64,000 nucleotides of DNA from Morella rubra (lineage: Eukaryota; Streptophyta; Magnoliopsida; Fagales; Myricaceae), in assembly GCA_003952965.2 (NCBI GenBank), contig RXIC02000106.1, forward strand, positions 99,164-163,163. Direction: 5' to 3'. The position numbers were made by a program, and so were the translations under genes. The notes beneath the pieces were generated by a model. The model saw only the letters and a program-made list of their open reading frames with translations. It had not been told where the DNA came from and did no database searches. The first letter of the stretch is position 1. Each line of letters begins with the position of its first letter. Positions 49,140 through 59,639 of this stretch are shown in pieces.

Positions 49140-50209
49140 ACTATCTTAGATTTTACGAATAATCCAAAACTGATCAGTTAATATCTTTAATGAAATGGGA
49201 GTCGAGATCAAGTTGCATTCAACCTACAGTATAATACTCTTAATTTTTATTGTTAATTTATAGGGTTTTTGAATTGGAAGATAATTTATGTTCGAGGGAA
49301 TCTTACGTCTTATCTACCAAATCCCCGCATCTTCGTGTAAATTAAGGCACCACATCAGTCTTTGGTGCAGTCAACTTGGAGGCAATTGGCATGCATGGAT
49401 TTTGTCTTAATCTTTTTATCCATTAATTGTTCATTCTTTTTACCATTTGCGTGTTTAATTGTCTTATATCGAATTATTTAATGATTATACCAATAAAGTA
49501 AAAAAGAGTGGTGCTGCTATATGCTTTCGACTATCTTAGTCGGCCTTTAGGCTTTGTCGCTCTAATTAAGTCCGTTTCTGTAAGTACTTGATCCTAATTT
49601 ATTCGTGGCCTTTTGACCTTTTGACCTCGTTAATTATTAACATTGTATTTTAATTAGTAGCATTAATGAAGTACAAAGCAAAAGGAAAACTTGCAATAAG
49701 CCAAAAAAAGAAAAAGGAAGTATCATGCAATAAATGGGTGTCGTTTTCTTCCCATCTTTAGATTTTACGTGAAAAGGATTTTAAGCGGTCGAAAAAGATA
49801 GATAGTAAGTGTTTAATTCTTTTATGTTAAGCCCTATTCTTATAATGCATGCTTGTTATTTTCGTCTCTTATGGTTAGTAGAATATCTTTTGGGATCAGA
49901 TATTAATTTGAGTTTTAACTGAAGCTTTACTTCATTTTTTTTAGGTAGATTTGGATCTAATGTTTGAGTTTTAGCAAAAGCTTTGATAAATAATTGATAT
50001 TGAGTTAGGTCCGTCCAAGTCTGATGCATGAGAACTTTAGAGATTTTCTCCATTATCATAAAAAAAAAAATTACAAATGCATGATTCAAAGTTTTGAAAA
50101 ATAAATATTGGTTATGATACATATTTTTTTTTGGGGCCAGAAGGATTATTTCAAATTGTTTTTAGGAGACAAACATAATTATCTGTAACAGTTTTTTCAG
50201 AGAAGACAA
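49140..50209. other. Intergenic DNA, no gene seen
   Basis: AT-rich, without a frame of recognisable family or clear repeats. It is the left flank of the CACTA element. In the minus-strand direction it would hold the 3' continuation of the disrupted secreted-protein gene, which I cannot recognise here. Confidence 0.4.
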
Positions 50210-50227
50210 CACTACAAAAAAACAGGT

Positions 50228-50545
50228 CTACAGCGGCGGTCTTTTTAGCGGCGGTCACCAAAACCGCCGCTATATACCCTATATACCGGCGGTTTATTTC
50301 AAAACGCGACCAAAAAATAAACCTCTAGCGGCGGTCTCTATAGCGGCGGTCAAAACCGCCGCTATAGACCAAGGTAGCAGCGGTTGATATAGCGGCGGTC
50401 ATTGACCGCCGCTATATACAACCTATGGCAGCGGTTTCTATAGCGGCGGTCAGTGACCGCCGCTATAGATGACATGTAGCGGCGGTTTCGGCAACTACGT
50501 AAGTCTATAGCGGCGGTCACTGACCGCCGCTATAGACTTAATGAA
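50228..50545. repeat. Left subterminal palindromic repeats of the CACTA element
   Basis: At least a dozen copies of AGCGGCGGTC or its complement, several as palindromes of the type TATAGCGGCGGTCACTGACC followed by GCCGCTATA (for example around 50384-50415, 50438-50469 and 50503-50536). Such subterminal motifs are the binding sites of the accessory transposon protein in known CACTA systems. That role here is inferred. Confidence 0.9.
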
Positions 50546-50569
50546 ACGCGCGTTTAGGGCATTTCTTTT

Positions 50570-50925
50570 TCCCCATCCCGCGCCCCCCCTTTTTTCTTCC
50601 CCCCTGCGCGATTTTCCCCCCCTCCCCGTTCGGCATTTCAACAGCGCCCCCCCCCCCCAAATCACCACCGTTGCCCTCATTTCAACAGCCCCCTCACGCG
50701 ATTTCACCTCCCCCCCCCCCTCTCGTGATTTCAGCCCCTCCCCGGCCCCCTCCGAAATTTCAGCACCCCCCCCCCTCCACGATTTTCAGGCCCCCCCCCT
50801 CCGTGAGTGTCAGCCCCCCCCCCCCCCGCCCTCTTTGCACGTGAGTTTCAGCCCACCCCCCGCGCCCCCTCCACTAGTTTCAGCTCCCCCCCCCCCCTCC
50901 GCCAATTTCAGCGCCCCCCACCTCC
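50570..50925. repeat. C-rich low-complexity tract inside the CACTA element
   Basis: Runs of 7 to 14 C separated by words such as GATTTCA and AGTTTCAG. The proline-rich open frame over it (50541-50999) is composition driven. Homopolymer lengths here are likely unreliable. Confidence 0.85.
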
Positions 50926-51239
50926 CATTCGCACTTCAAATCTCCTCCCCTTTTAATTTCGTGAATTTCAACTCTCCCCATTCGAAATTCACGAAATAAT
51001 TCAACTGTGTTGGTTTTGCATTGCTGTTCAGGTCAGTGACTTAGACTCAATGTATATTTTCGTATTTTATAAAATATGAATGAAATTAATTATATGGAGA
51101 TTGGAGGTCAGGGCTTATGAATTGGATTATTGGGTTCTGTTGTGTTGGAGATTGATTTTGTTGGAGATTGTTGGAGATTTGGTTTTGTTGGAGTGTTGGC
51201 TTATGAATTGGTTGTTGACTTGTTGTATTATACTATTAT

Positions 51240-51820
51240 ATGAATTGGTTGTTGAAAATATATGAATTTTTTTGATGAGAAATAGTAATTGGAATGTATG
51301 AATTGAAAATATGAATTGCTGAAAATATATATGAATTGGTTGCTGAAAATATGAATTGGAATGTTTGAATTTATTCCTGAAAATATATGTTGGTTTGTAT
51401 GAATTGGTTGCTGAAAATATATGTTTTGTATGAATTGGAAATATATGAATTGAATGTTTGAATTTATTCCTGAAAATATATGCATTGGTTTGTATGAATT
51501 GGTTGCTGAAAAATATGAATTGAAATGTATGAATTGGTTGCTGAAAATATATGAATTATAATGTATGAATTTATTGTTGAAAATATATAAATTGATGAAT
51601 TGGTTCTGAAAATATATGGTTGCTGAAAATATATGAATTATAATGTATGAATTTATTGAAAATATATGAATTGGAATGTATGAATTTATTCCTGAAAATA
51701 TATGAATTGGTTTGTATGAATTGGTTGCTGAAATATATCTTTTGATTGCTGAAAAATAGTCAATGGAATGTATGAATTGGTTGCTGAAAAATATGAATTG
51801 GAATGTATGAATTTATTGAT
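51240..51820. repeat. Degenerate tandem array of GAAAATATATGAATTGG-like units
   Basis: About 25 irregular copies of TATGAATTGGTTGCTGAAAA-like words fill this stretch. They lie in the untranslated or intronic leader between the left subterminal zone and the transposase start. Confidence 0.88.
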
Positions 51821-52064
51821 GTCCAAAAGTCCGCTGTTTTTACTATTTTTTTTGGACCAGGTATCTTTATTAAAAATCTATTTTCCAAATTTCTTTCACA
51901 GTTGAACTCAATAGTCTCAACTACAGTGGTTTTCGTAACTGTGATTGAGGGACACTAGGTGACTTGCCATAACATATTACTCTTTCACAGGTCAGTGGTA
52001 TTTTGAATCTCTTCGTCAATTACTATTGTTTGTTCTTTTTTCCTTTTTTTTTAGAGATTAGAGT

Positions 52065-52375
52065 TTGTGGATTTTATTGGAAGGCGGACGGAATAACTAA
52101 CTATTGTTGGAGATGTTGGTGTTTGTGGGTTCTGTTGGAAGGCGGAGGGTAGGGCTAACTTTTATTTGTTGTTGGTTCTGTGGAGTTTATTGGAGATGTT
52201 GGTGTTTGTGGGTTCTGTTGGAAGGCGGAGGGTAGGGCTAACTTTTATTTATTGTTGGTTCTGTGGAGTTAATTGGAGATGTTGGTGTTTGTGGGTTTTG
52301 TTGGAAGGCGGAGGGTAGGGCTAACTATTATTTGTTGTTGGTTCTGTGGAGTTTATTGGAGATTGGAGGGGTAAT
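52065..52375. repeat. Tandem repeat, 83-bp unit, about 3.5 copies
   Basis: GGTTCTGTTGGAAGGCGGAG recurs at a spacing of exactly 83 bp (near 52129, 52212 and 52295), each followed by GGGTAGGGCTAACT. The first unit is diverged. Confidence 0.9.
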
Positions 52376-52513
52376 TGTTATATGATGTTCGTTACGTGTG
52401 TTGTTTTATTAATTTATGTTAGTTTTATTGAAAAATCTTGATAAAATGTGAAAAACATTAAATCTTATGCATAATCTTTTTTGTTGCATTTCATATAGTT
52501 ATTATTGTCGCTC

Positions 52514-55500
52514 ATGGACAAGAGTTGGATGAAAAAGAAACGCGGGACAAGTGAATATGTGTTGGGAGTCAATGAGTTTCTGGGTTTTGCATCTAAGAGT
52601 ATGGGTAGTGATGAGAGAATTTGTTGCCCTTGTGTAAAGTGCGTCAATTACAAGAGGTATAACATCAGTACGGTACATGATCATTTGGTCCAATATGGGA
52701 TGTCTCCGGGTTACGATTATTGGTTTGCGCATGGTGAATTGCGAGATAGGGCAGCATCTAGTCATCCTTCTATTTCTGTTGCAGATAATGAAATGTGTGA
52801 ACCCTCATCTGGGATGCATGAACTATTACACGAGGTATTTCCATTAGTACCGGAAACACAATCCCATAATGTACGAGAACAACGAGATCCACTTCCTACT
52901 GAAAATACTGCAAAGTTTTATGACATGCTTAAAGATGCAGACGAACCTTTGTATGAAGGGTGCATAAAATTTAGTAAGTTAACTGCTGTTGTACAGTTAT
53001 ACCATTTGAAGTGCATGGGAGGATGGAGTAATACCTCTTTTACGTGGTTACTCCAAACACTGGGTGATATGCTCCCTGCGGGTGCAAAATTACCGAAGGA
53101 CACTTATGAAGCTAAAAAATACATGAAAGGGTTAGGACTTGGATATGAAAAGATTCCTGTTTGTCCAAACGGTTGTATGTTGTTTTGGAATGAGAATGAG
53201 AAATTAGAAGTTTGTTCAAAGTGCGGAGCATCAAAATGGAAGGGCAATGGGGAGGGAAATATTTTCTCACCGAATGAAGGTGGATCATCTAAGAGATCCA
53301 AGAAAAAACGAAAGTTTTGCGGTGGTTTCCTTTAAAGCACCGCTTGCAGAGATTATTCATGTCCTCAAAAACTGCTTCTCATATGAAATGGCATCACGAT
53401 GGACGTGCAAATGATGGGTTGTTAAGGCATCCGGCCGATGGTCAAGCTTGGAAGGCATTTGATGCACAGTATGCTGATTTTGCTTCTGATCCTCGTAATG
53501 TTAGGCTTGGGTTAGCAGCGGATGGGTTTAATCCTTTTGGAAACATGAGCACTAGTCATAGCACATGGCCAGTGATATTAGTACCATATAACTTGCCTCC
53601 TTGGATGTGCATGAAACGTTCATCTGTTGTCATTACTTATTCCTGGACCGAAATCTCCTTCTTTCAAGATAGATGTATATCTAGAACCATTGATATTAGA
53701 GTTAAAAGAGTTGTGGGATGTTGGATTAGATACTTATGACATTGCTACGAAAGATATGTTTAAGATGCGTGCGGCATTGATGTGGACAATTAACGATTTT
53801 CCTGCATATGGTGACCTCTCTGGATGGAGTACAAAGGGACGTCTTGCATGTCCATGTTGTATGTATCAGACTTGGTCACGGTGGTTGGATAATGGTAGAA
53901 AATTTTGCTACATGGGGCATAGACGGTTCTTACCATTAAATCATAGGTGGAGAAGAGATCAAAGATCATTTGACGGTACTTATGAAATGACTCCACCACC
54001 CTATTTTATGACCGGTGATGACATTTTCAGGGAATTACAGGGTACTTTACATTTTGAGTCAAGTGTATGGAAGAAGCAAAGTATTTTCTTCACATTGCCT
54101 TATTGGAAGGATAATATGTTACGCCATAATCTAGATGTCATGCATATAGAGAAAAACGTAATGGACAATATCATTGGTACATTGTTAGATGTGGACGGGA
54201 AGACAAAAGATAACTATAAGGCACGTCTTGACTTACAAAGCATGGGAATAAGACATGATCTCCATCCAAAGATCACTGATGCAGGAAAGGTTCATTTGCC
54301 TGGTGCTTGCTACTCAATGACTCGCGAAGAGAAAGAATGCTTTCTAAAAGTGATAAAGAATGCGAAATTTCCGGATGGTTTCGCTTCGAACATATCACGT
54401 TGTGTCAAGCTTCAACAACGTAATATCATAGGTTTGAAGAGTCATGACTGTCACATCTTGATGCAGCATTTGATGCCTATTGCAATACGAAGATCATTGC
54501 CAAGCATGGTTTGTTCTCCTTTGATCTCATTGGCATGTTTCTTTAGAGAAATTTGTTCCAAAACATTACGGATAGAGGACTTAGATCGACTTGAGGCTCA
54601 AATCCCTATAACATTGTGTCAACTTGAAAGGATATTTCCGCCTGCATTCTTTACTGTTATGGTGCACTTGGTCGTACATCTGGTTGCAGAATGTAAGATG
54701 GGTGGACCGGTTCAACTTCGGTGGATGTATCCTATTGAAAGGTAATATGAATTATAGAGATATGTTATATCACGTTTCTTTGCACGTGTTGTATTTAATA
54801 AAGTCTAATATTATTGATGTAGGTGCATGCACCGTTTCAAATCTTATGCGCAACACGGCCGCACCTGAAGGCTCTATTGCTGAAGGATATATAGCAGATG
54901 AATGCTTAACATTTTGTTCAAGATATTTAGAATCAGTCCCAACGATCTTTAATAGATCACCAAGAAATGTAGACGATACTATGGGAGGAATATCATTTGT
55001 TCGTCTTGATATGAAAACATGCATGCAGGCTCATCGATATATCCTTTTTAATTGCGATGAGTTAATTCAAATTCGCACGTAAGTGATGTTACACTTCTAA
55101 CTATTTCATTCAACATGTTTTTATCGATGGTGAAATTAATTTTTTAGAATTATTGTCGATGTGTAGAATGCATAAGGAGCGATTGAAGGCAAGAAACCGT
55201 AGTAGTCGACCACCAGATTATGTCATCGATAAGATGCATAGGGATGAATTTTGTGACTGGTTTCGAAACTATGTATGTGTTATGTTTAAAATGTTTTGTA
55301 TTGGCTGAGAATGATGGCATCAACTTCCAAATAGAGTTCGATGGCTTGCTAAAGGTCCAAACCCCGAAGCTAGATCATTTAGCCGATATGTATATAATGG
55401 TGTGAAATTTCGTACAAAAGACAATGAAATAGGCAGAACAACTCAAAATAGTGGAGTATGTGTGACTGTTGAAGGGGGCACCACATATTACGGGCGAATT

Positions 55501-55923
55501 ATAAGTATCATTGAGTTAAACTATTTTGATGAAGAATGTTTTGTACTATTCAAATGTGATTGGGTTGACACAGCTATTGGTAGGGGATATAAAGTTGATG
55601 AGTTTGGATTCGAACTTGTTAATTTTTCGCGTTTAGTGCATACTGGAGATCGATTAAGCGATGATCCATTCATTTTGGCACCACAAGCATCTCAAGTATA
55701 CTATGTAGCAGATGAAAGACATCCAAATTGGGAAGTAGTTGTCAAGACCAAACCAAGAGATGTGTTTGATGCTGGTAATGATGACGACATAGATGACTAC
55801 TGTGAAAATGAACCTTACAATTTCAACGTTGAGCAAATCCTCGAGAATGTACACGATGATTTGACGTGGTTTAGAAATGAGGTGGAAGGAACAACACTAG
55901 ATATACCTCAGGAATTTCCTATG
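52514..55923 (+). pseudogene. TNP2-like CACTA transposase with DUF4218 and DUF4216, frameshifted
   Basis: Starts ATG at 52514 (MDKSWMKKKRGTSEYVLGV), the transposase-associated zinc-binding domain with CCPCVKC, then the TNP2 core. Core motifs are RHPADGQAWKAFDAQYADF, WPVILVPYNLPPWMCMK, KIDVYLEPLILELKELWDVG, INDFPAYGDLSGWSTKG, DVMHIEKNVMDNIIGTLLDV. Next come DUF4218 (CQLERIFPPAFFTVMVHLVV, then GSIAEGYIADECLTFCSRYL) and DUF4216 (FKCDWVDTAIGRGYKVDEFG). Likely introns are 54742-54822, 55079-55166 and 55273-55334. The frame breaks near 53310, 53625 and 54850, each fixable only by adding or removing one or two bases, so the enzyme would be truncated. The catalytic DDE residues cannot be assigned with certainty by eye. 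Confidence 0.9.
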
Positions 55924-56090
55924 GTATGTCAAATATGTCTCTGTTTTTGTGTTTGAAATATTTTTTTCTTACATGCTCAGATTTACCATATATTCGTTTT
56001 GTTGATGTTTTGTTTAAGGAAATGTGTTTTGTATTGTTCAATTTTACATTGAAATCACTTTTATGCATGTTTAAATATTGTATAGGTACA

Positions 56091-57989
56091 ATGACGAGGA
56101 AGAGATTCAGGACTATATCTTCTTCATCACAGCCACCTGTGCCACCATCGCAAGAAGCAACGGCATCACAAGAAGCAACGCCGTCACAGCCACCTGCGCA
56201 TCCTTCAGAACAGGCTACGATGCCATCGTCCGACTATGATCAATCTTTGAACGATAATGAAATAATTGGTATGTTCATAACCACAATAGAGATAATCTAA
56301 GTTTAATATGTTACTCGATTTAGTTTCACATGCTAAATGTGCAGGTCATACTGAAGTCCGGAAAGTGCGTGGCGGCACGCGGATGACGGACGTCTGGAAT
56401 CTGAAGGAAGACGAATTGATTCCAGTACAATTCAATGGCAATGGGCAGCCATTGGGTGATGAAGGGGGAATATTTAACAAATTCACTGGTTGTGTTGCCC
56501 GTGTTGCGAATCAAATCCCCCTAGATGCGGCGGACTGGCGTAAAGTCCCAATGTCAATAAAAGAGGACTGTTGGAGCCTCATGACGGTATAATTTTGGTT
56601 ATTTGTCACAATTGTTATTCAACTATATGAATTTAATAATTGACGCACCTAACTGTTGGGGTATATTTTGCAGAAACGGTTTACAATCCCCGAGCCTCCA
56701 TTGGGGGATATTGTCAAGAGCTGGTTCCTCAAAGATTTAGGAGAGAAATGGGAACTACAAGTGTAGTTTAAAGCAAAAATATTTTGATGAGGCCTTTACG
56801 CCTCAGTATGTGAAAAATAATGCTCCAACAGACGTTAATTTGGAGCAATTTTGCAAATTAGTCGATTTTTGGTATTCTGATGCAGGACGGGTATGACATT
56901 TATTTATTTGTATTATAATTTTTATGAATATAACTTCTTATTAATTTTAACTGTCTTGATGTTAATGTAGCATCGAAGTCATGCTGGAAAACAAAATAGA
57001 TCGCTCCAAACGACGGTCCACACTGCAGGATCAAAGAGCTTCGCACGTTATGCTCACGAATTGGTATGTAGTACTTTCATTAGTTTGTTTAATAGTATAG
57101 TACTTATCATTGTCATTCTTATTTGTAATTTAAAATTTCATCACGATTTCGTGTTTGTGATGCAGGAAAAAGAGAAACAAGTTCCAATCAATCGAGCGGA
57201 TTTATATAAAACTGTCCATATGCGTTCTGACGGATCTCCAATAAATCCGGACGTAGCAGAGAAAATAGTATGTCATTATTACAATTGGAGATTGATTTCA
57301 ATGTGCGAATATTAATTCAAAATTTAATTGTACGTTGTACTCTCTCAGAGGCGAATGGAGGAGATTGGACTGAACGATTCAGAATGGATGGCAGCATCGG
57401 TTGGTCACCATCTGACCGATATGCACAAGTGATTGGTCCAGAACGACATGGTCGCATTCGCGGCGTTGGATTAGGACCAACTCCTTCATCTCATCCTGCC
57501 AACACCAACGTAAGATCAGTCAGCCTACATCCTCTAGTAACGAGAGAGCCGTATTTATGGAAAATAGAGTTCAGATGTTGGAGTCTGAAGTAGCATCGCT
57601 AAATCTACAATACAAATGATGGCACAAGCTTGGGTAAAAGTTTTATTTACTTATCCTCAAGTATTACTATTGACTCTATTTATGTATATTTCGTAGTTAA
57701 TTAATGTTTGTTTAACTGTTGTAGGAGCAACGTCAATACCAAGATGTTCCCAATAACAATCAGGTTTCACCAGCAATTCATAGATCATCTCATGCAAGTC
57801 GGAAAACAAGTGTTGGTAAGATACAAACATAAATGAATACTGTTATTAATTTAATTTTAAGTTGTACTAAGCTCTTTTATCTTTGTTCATGTCATTACTG
57901 TTTGTTAATTTTACAATATTGTAATAGCAGACAATGCCGATGACGCAGAAAGTGGAGGAGCAGATGGTGCTGAAGGTGGACAGGATTAA
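56091..57989 (+). pseudogene. Second CACTA protein (Transposase_24-like, TNPA/TNPD partner)
   Basis: ATG at 56091 (MTRKRFRTISSSSQPPVPPS). Inferred exons: 56091-56268, 56345-56586, 56674-56890, 56971-57063, 57166-57267, 57349 onward, final exon ending TAA at 57987-57989. Segments KVRGGTRMTDVWNL, WRKVPMSIKEDCWSLM, RSHAGKQNRSLQTTVHTAGS, KSFARYAHEL and YAQVIGPERHGRIRGVGLGP match, in order, the plant CACTA-associated protein family (often labelled Plant transposase Ptta/En/Spm). The frame breaks near 56750, where an in-frame TAG would end the protein, and exon 6 needs a frame change near 57400. It begins 168 bp after the transposase end. It probably binds the subterminal repeats, by analogy. Confidence 0.8.
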
Positions 57990-58199
57990 ATTTAGAGTTA
58001 TTTGTACTTCAATGTCATGACTTGTTAGCTTTTAGTCTATTGAGAAAATACCATTAACTTATTTTTGTTTGATGTAAAACTTGTAAGACCCTTATAATGA
58101 AATATATTTTGTTTTATTGCACTTTTTTGCATTAATCAATTAAAATCTATAATCAAATTTGTATGGTAGGAAAATATAACCCAAAAAAAAAAAAAAAAA

Positions 58200-58566
58200 A
58201 ACCATATAGGCGGTCACTGACCGCCGCTATAGGAAACCAACGTAAGGGTTATAGCGGCGGTCACCTAACCGCCGCTATAACCCTATATCAGACCGCTGCT
58301 AAAAACATGTAGCGGCGGTCAATTGGCCGCCGCTACAGATCCGCGGCAAAAAGTTGGCTCTATAGCGGCGGTCAGACCGCTGTGTGACCGCCGCTATATA
58401 GCACGTATACACCAGCGGTCTCCACAACCGCTGCTATAGGGCTGTGCCGACGGCGATATAGCGGCGGTCACGACCGCCGCTAAAAAACCGCTGCTATATC
58501 CTATAGCAGCGGTTTTGGAGCCTATAGCGGCGGTTTCCGGCCGCTGCTATAGGTGTTTATTTCTGT
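58200..58566. repeat. Right subterminal palindromic repeats of the CACTA element
   Basis: Same AGCGGCGGTC and GACCGCCGCT motifs as on the left, for example TATAGCGGCGGTCACC around 58251 and GTAGCGGCGGTCAATTGGCC around 58310. An A-run (58182-58200) precedes the zone. Confidence 0.9.
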
Positions 58567-58573
58567 AGTGTGA

Positions 58574-59338
58574 GTTTCAGTGGACGATGATCCACCAGCA
58601 TGTCCATAGCTTCCATACATTGAGTTCACTTTGTCATCGTCATTAGCGTTGTCACATCCTGTCTTAGTTTCCGTGCTCCCGGCCAGGGCCAGCTCAAGCC
58701 AAATGGAGGCCTAAGGCTGTATAAATAAGTAGGCCTTTTATATAAATTTTAATATAAAAATATTCAAAGGTCTCATTAATTATTTTATGGGGCTCTCGTA
58801 CATGATATCAAGGCCTTATAACTTGCATAGTTAAGAAATTTATAAGGTATTTTTTTTTCTCTTAGAGCAAAGTTCAGAAATCTGAAAAATGATTAAGAGG
58901 CTGGGAGAAATATATCACTCGATGATGAGAAAAAAGATAATCCGCTTATGATAAAAAAAAAAATATGAAAAGATTGTATCTTGCCATTCTTTTTTTTTTT
59001 CTTAGCCCAATTGTCCTTTCATTTCTTGAGTCATCTACAACATAAATATATATATATATATTTTTTTACTCTTTATGGGGCCTTGCTCAGGTGAGGCCTT
59101 AGCTTATCGCCTAATTTGCCTTACCCTTTAGCCGGCCCTGTTCCCGACTTGTCGGTAACATGATCTTTTGTGTTGCCAGCACCAACACTATAATTACCTT
59201 TCGACCAAGACTTTTTTCAGTTATGAGATGACGGTTTGCCTTCGGCCTCTCCTTCTCGGTGAACGTCCTTTCTGCACTGGCTTGCAGTGTCGCCAAGGTC
59301 AAGAGGACTGCAACCACGAACACAGGTAAGGTCTTCAT
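58574..59338 (-). pseudogene. Small secreted-protein gene, split by hAT and cut by CACTA
   Basis: ATG at 59338 starts MKTLPVFVVAVLLTLATLQA, a clear signal peptide with likely cleavage near residue 22, followed by ERTFTEKERPKANRHLITEK. The frame changes near residue 47 at AAG|GTAATT, either a true donor site or a frameshift. The continuation reads GNYSVGAGNTKDHVTDKSG up to the hAT insertion (58684-59140), then TETKTGCDNANDDDKVNS and YGSYGHAGGSSSTETH up to the CACTA end at 58570. No gene family name is recognised. The mature part is short, polar and Gly/Asp/Asn-rich, as in secreted signalling-peptide precursors. An acceptor-like TTTTTTGCAG lies 35 bp upstream of the ATG, suggesting a 5' UTR intron. 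The relative at 63591-63798 supports that this is a real family. Confidence 0.65.
58684..59140. mobile_element. Small non-autonomous hAT element, 457 bp
   Basis: Begins CAGGGCCAGCTCAAGCC at 58684 and ends TTTAGCCGGCCCTG at 59140, forming imperfect TIRs CAGGGCCRGCT. The flanks CTCCCGGC (58676-58683) and TTCCCGAC (59141-59148) match at 6 of 8 positions, an eroded 8-bp duplication. It interrupts a secreted-protein gene on the minus strand. Confidence 0.8.
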
Positions 59339-59612
59339 GATGATCAGTCTGTGAGCTGTCCACAAAATCCTGCAAAAAACCCGCAGGTGAATGTTAAGAA
59401 CAGTATCTAACATATTAAACCAAAGGACTAAAGGATGAAGTTAATTAGCACTGTACGTAACTATGGTTAGGGTTAGTACAGAATACATACCCCGTCTTTT
59501 CTGCAAGGAGATAGTAATTTGTGGAGCAAATGAAGGGATGGATGCATGTCAAAGCAGCCGATAGACAGGCGATTTCGATCTTCGAAAATCCAGTAGCTAG
59601 TGGCGTGATGGG

Positions 59613-59619
59613 ATTATAT
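59613..59619 (-). promoter_or_regulatory. Possible TATA box of the secreted-protein gene
   Basis: AATATAAT on the minus strand, about 275 bp upstream of the ATG and upstream of a putative 5' UTR intron. The spacing is plausible if that intron is real. No transcript evidence. Confidence 0.25.
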
Positions 59620-59639
59620 TGGAGCACTAAAAAAGTGAG

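Larger units (their letters stand above)
50210..58570 (+). mobile_element. Full-length CACTA (En/Spm) DNA transposon, 8.36 kb
   Basis: Left terminus CACTACAAAAAAACAGGTC at 50210 and right terminus TTATTTCTGTAGTG ending at 58570 form the CACTA inverted ends. Subterminal regions at both sides are packed with AGCGGCGGTC and its complement GACCGCCGCT. Two genes lie between: a TNP2-like transposase (52514-55923) and a second, intron-rich protein (56091-57989). The flanks CAA (50207-50209) and TGA (58571-58573) do not form the expected 3-bp duplication. Both genes carry frameshifts, so the element is probably no longer autonomous. Confidence 0.93.

Noticed and set aside
50541..50999. 152-codon proline-rich open frame
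   Set aside because: Frame is made by C homopolymers inside the CACTA leader, where run lengths are unreliable. It shows no domain.
53790..55024. Minus-strand frames of 60-84 codons opposite the transposase
   Set aside because: Shadows of the plus-strand TNP2/DUF4218 coding sequence, which has clear family motifs.
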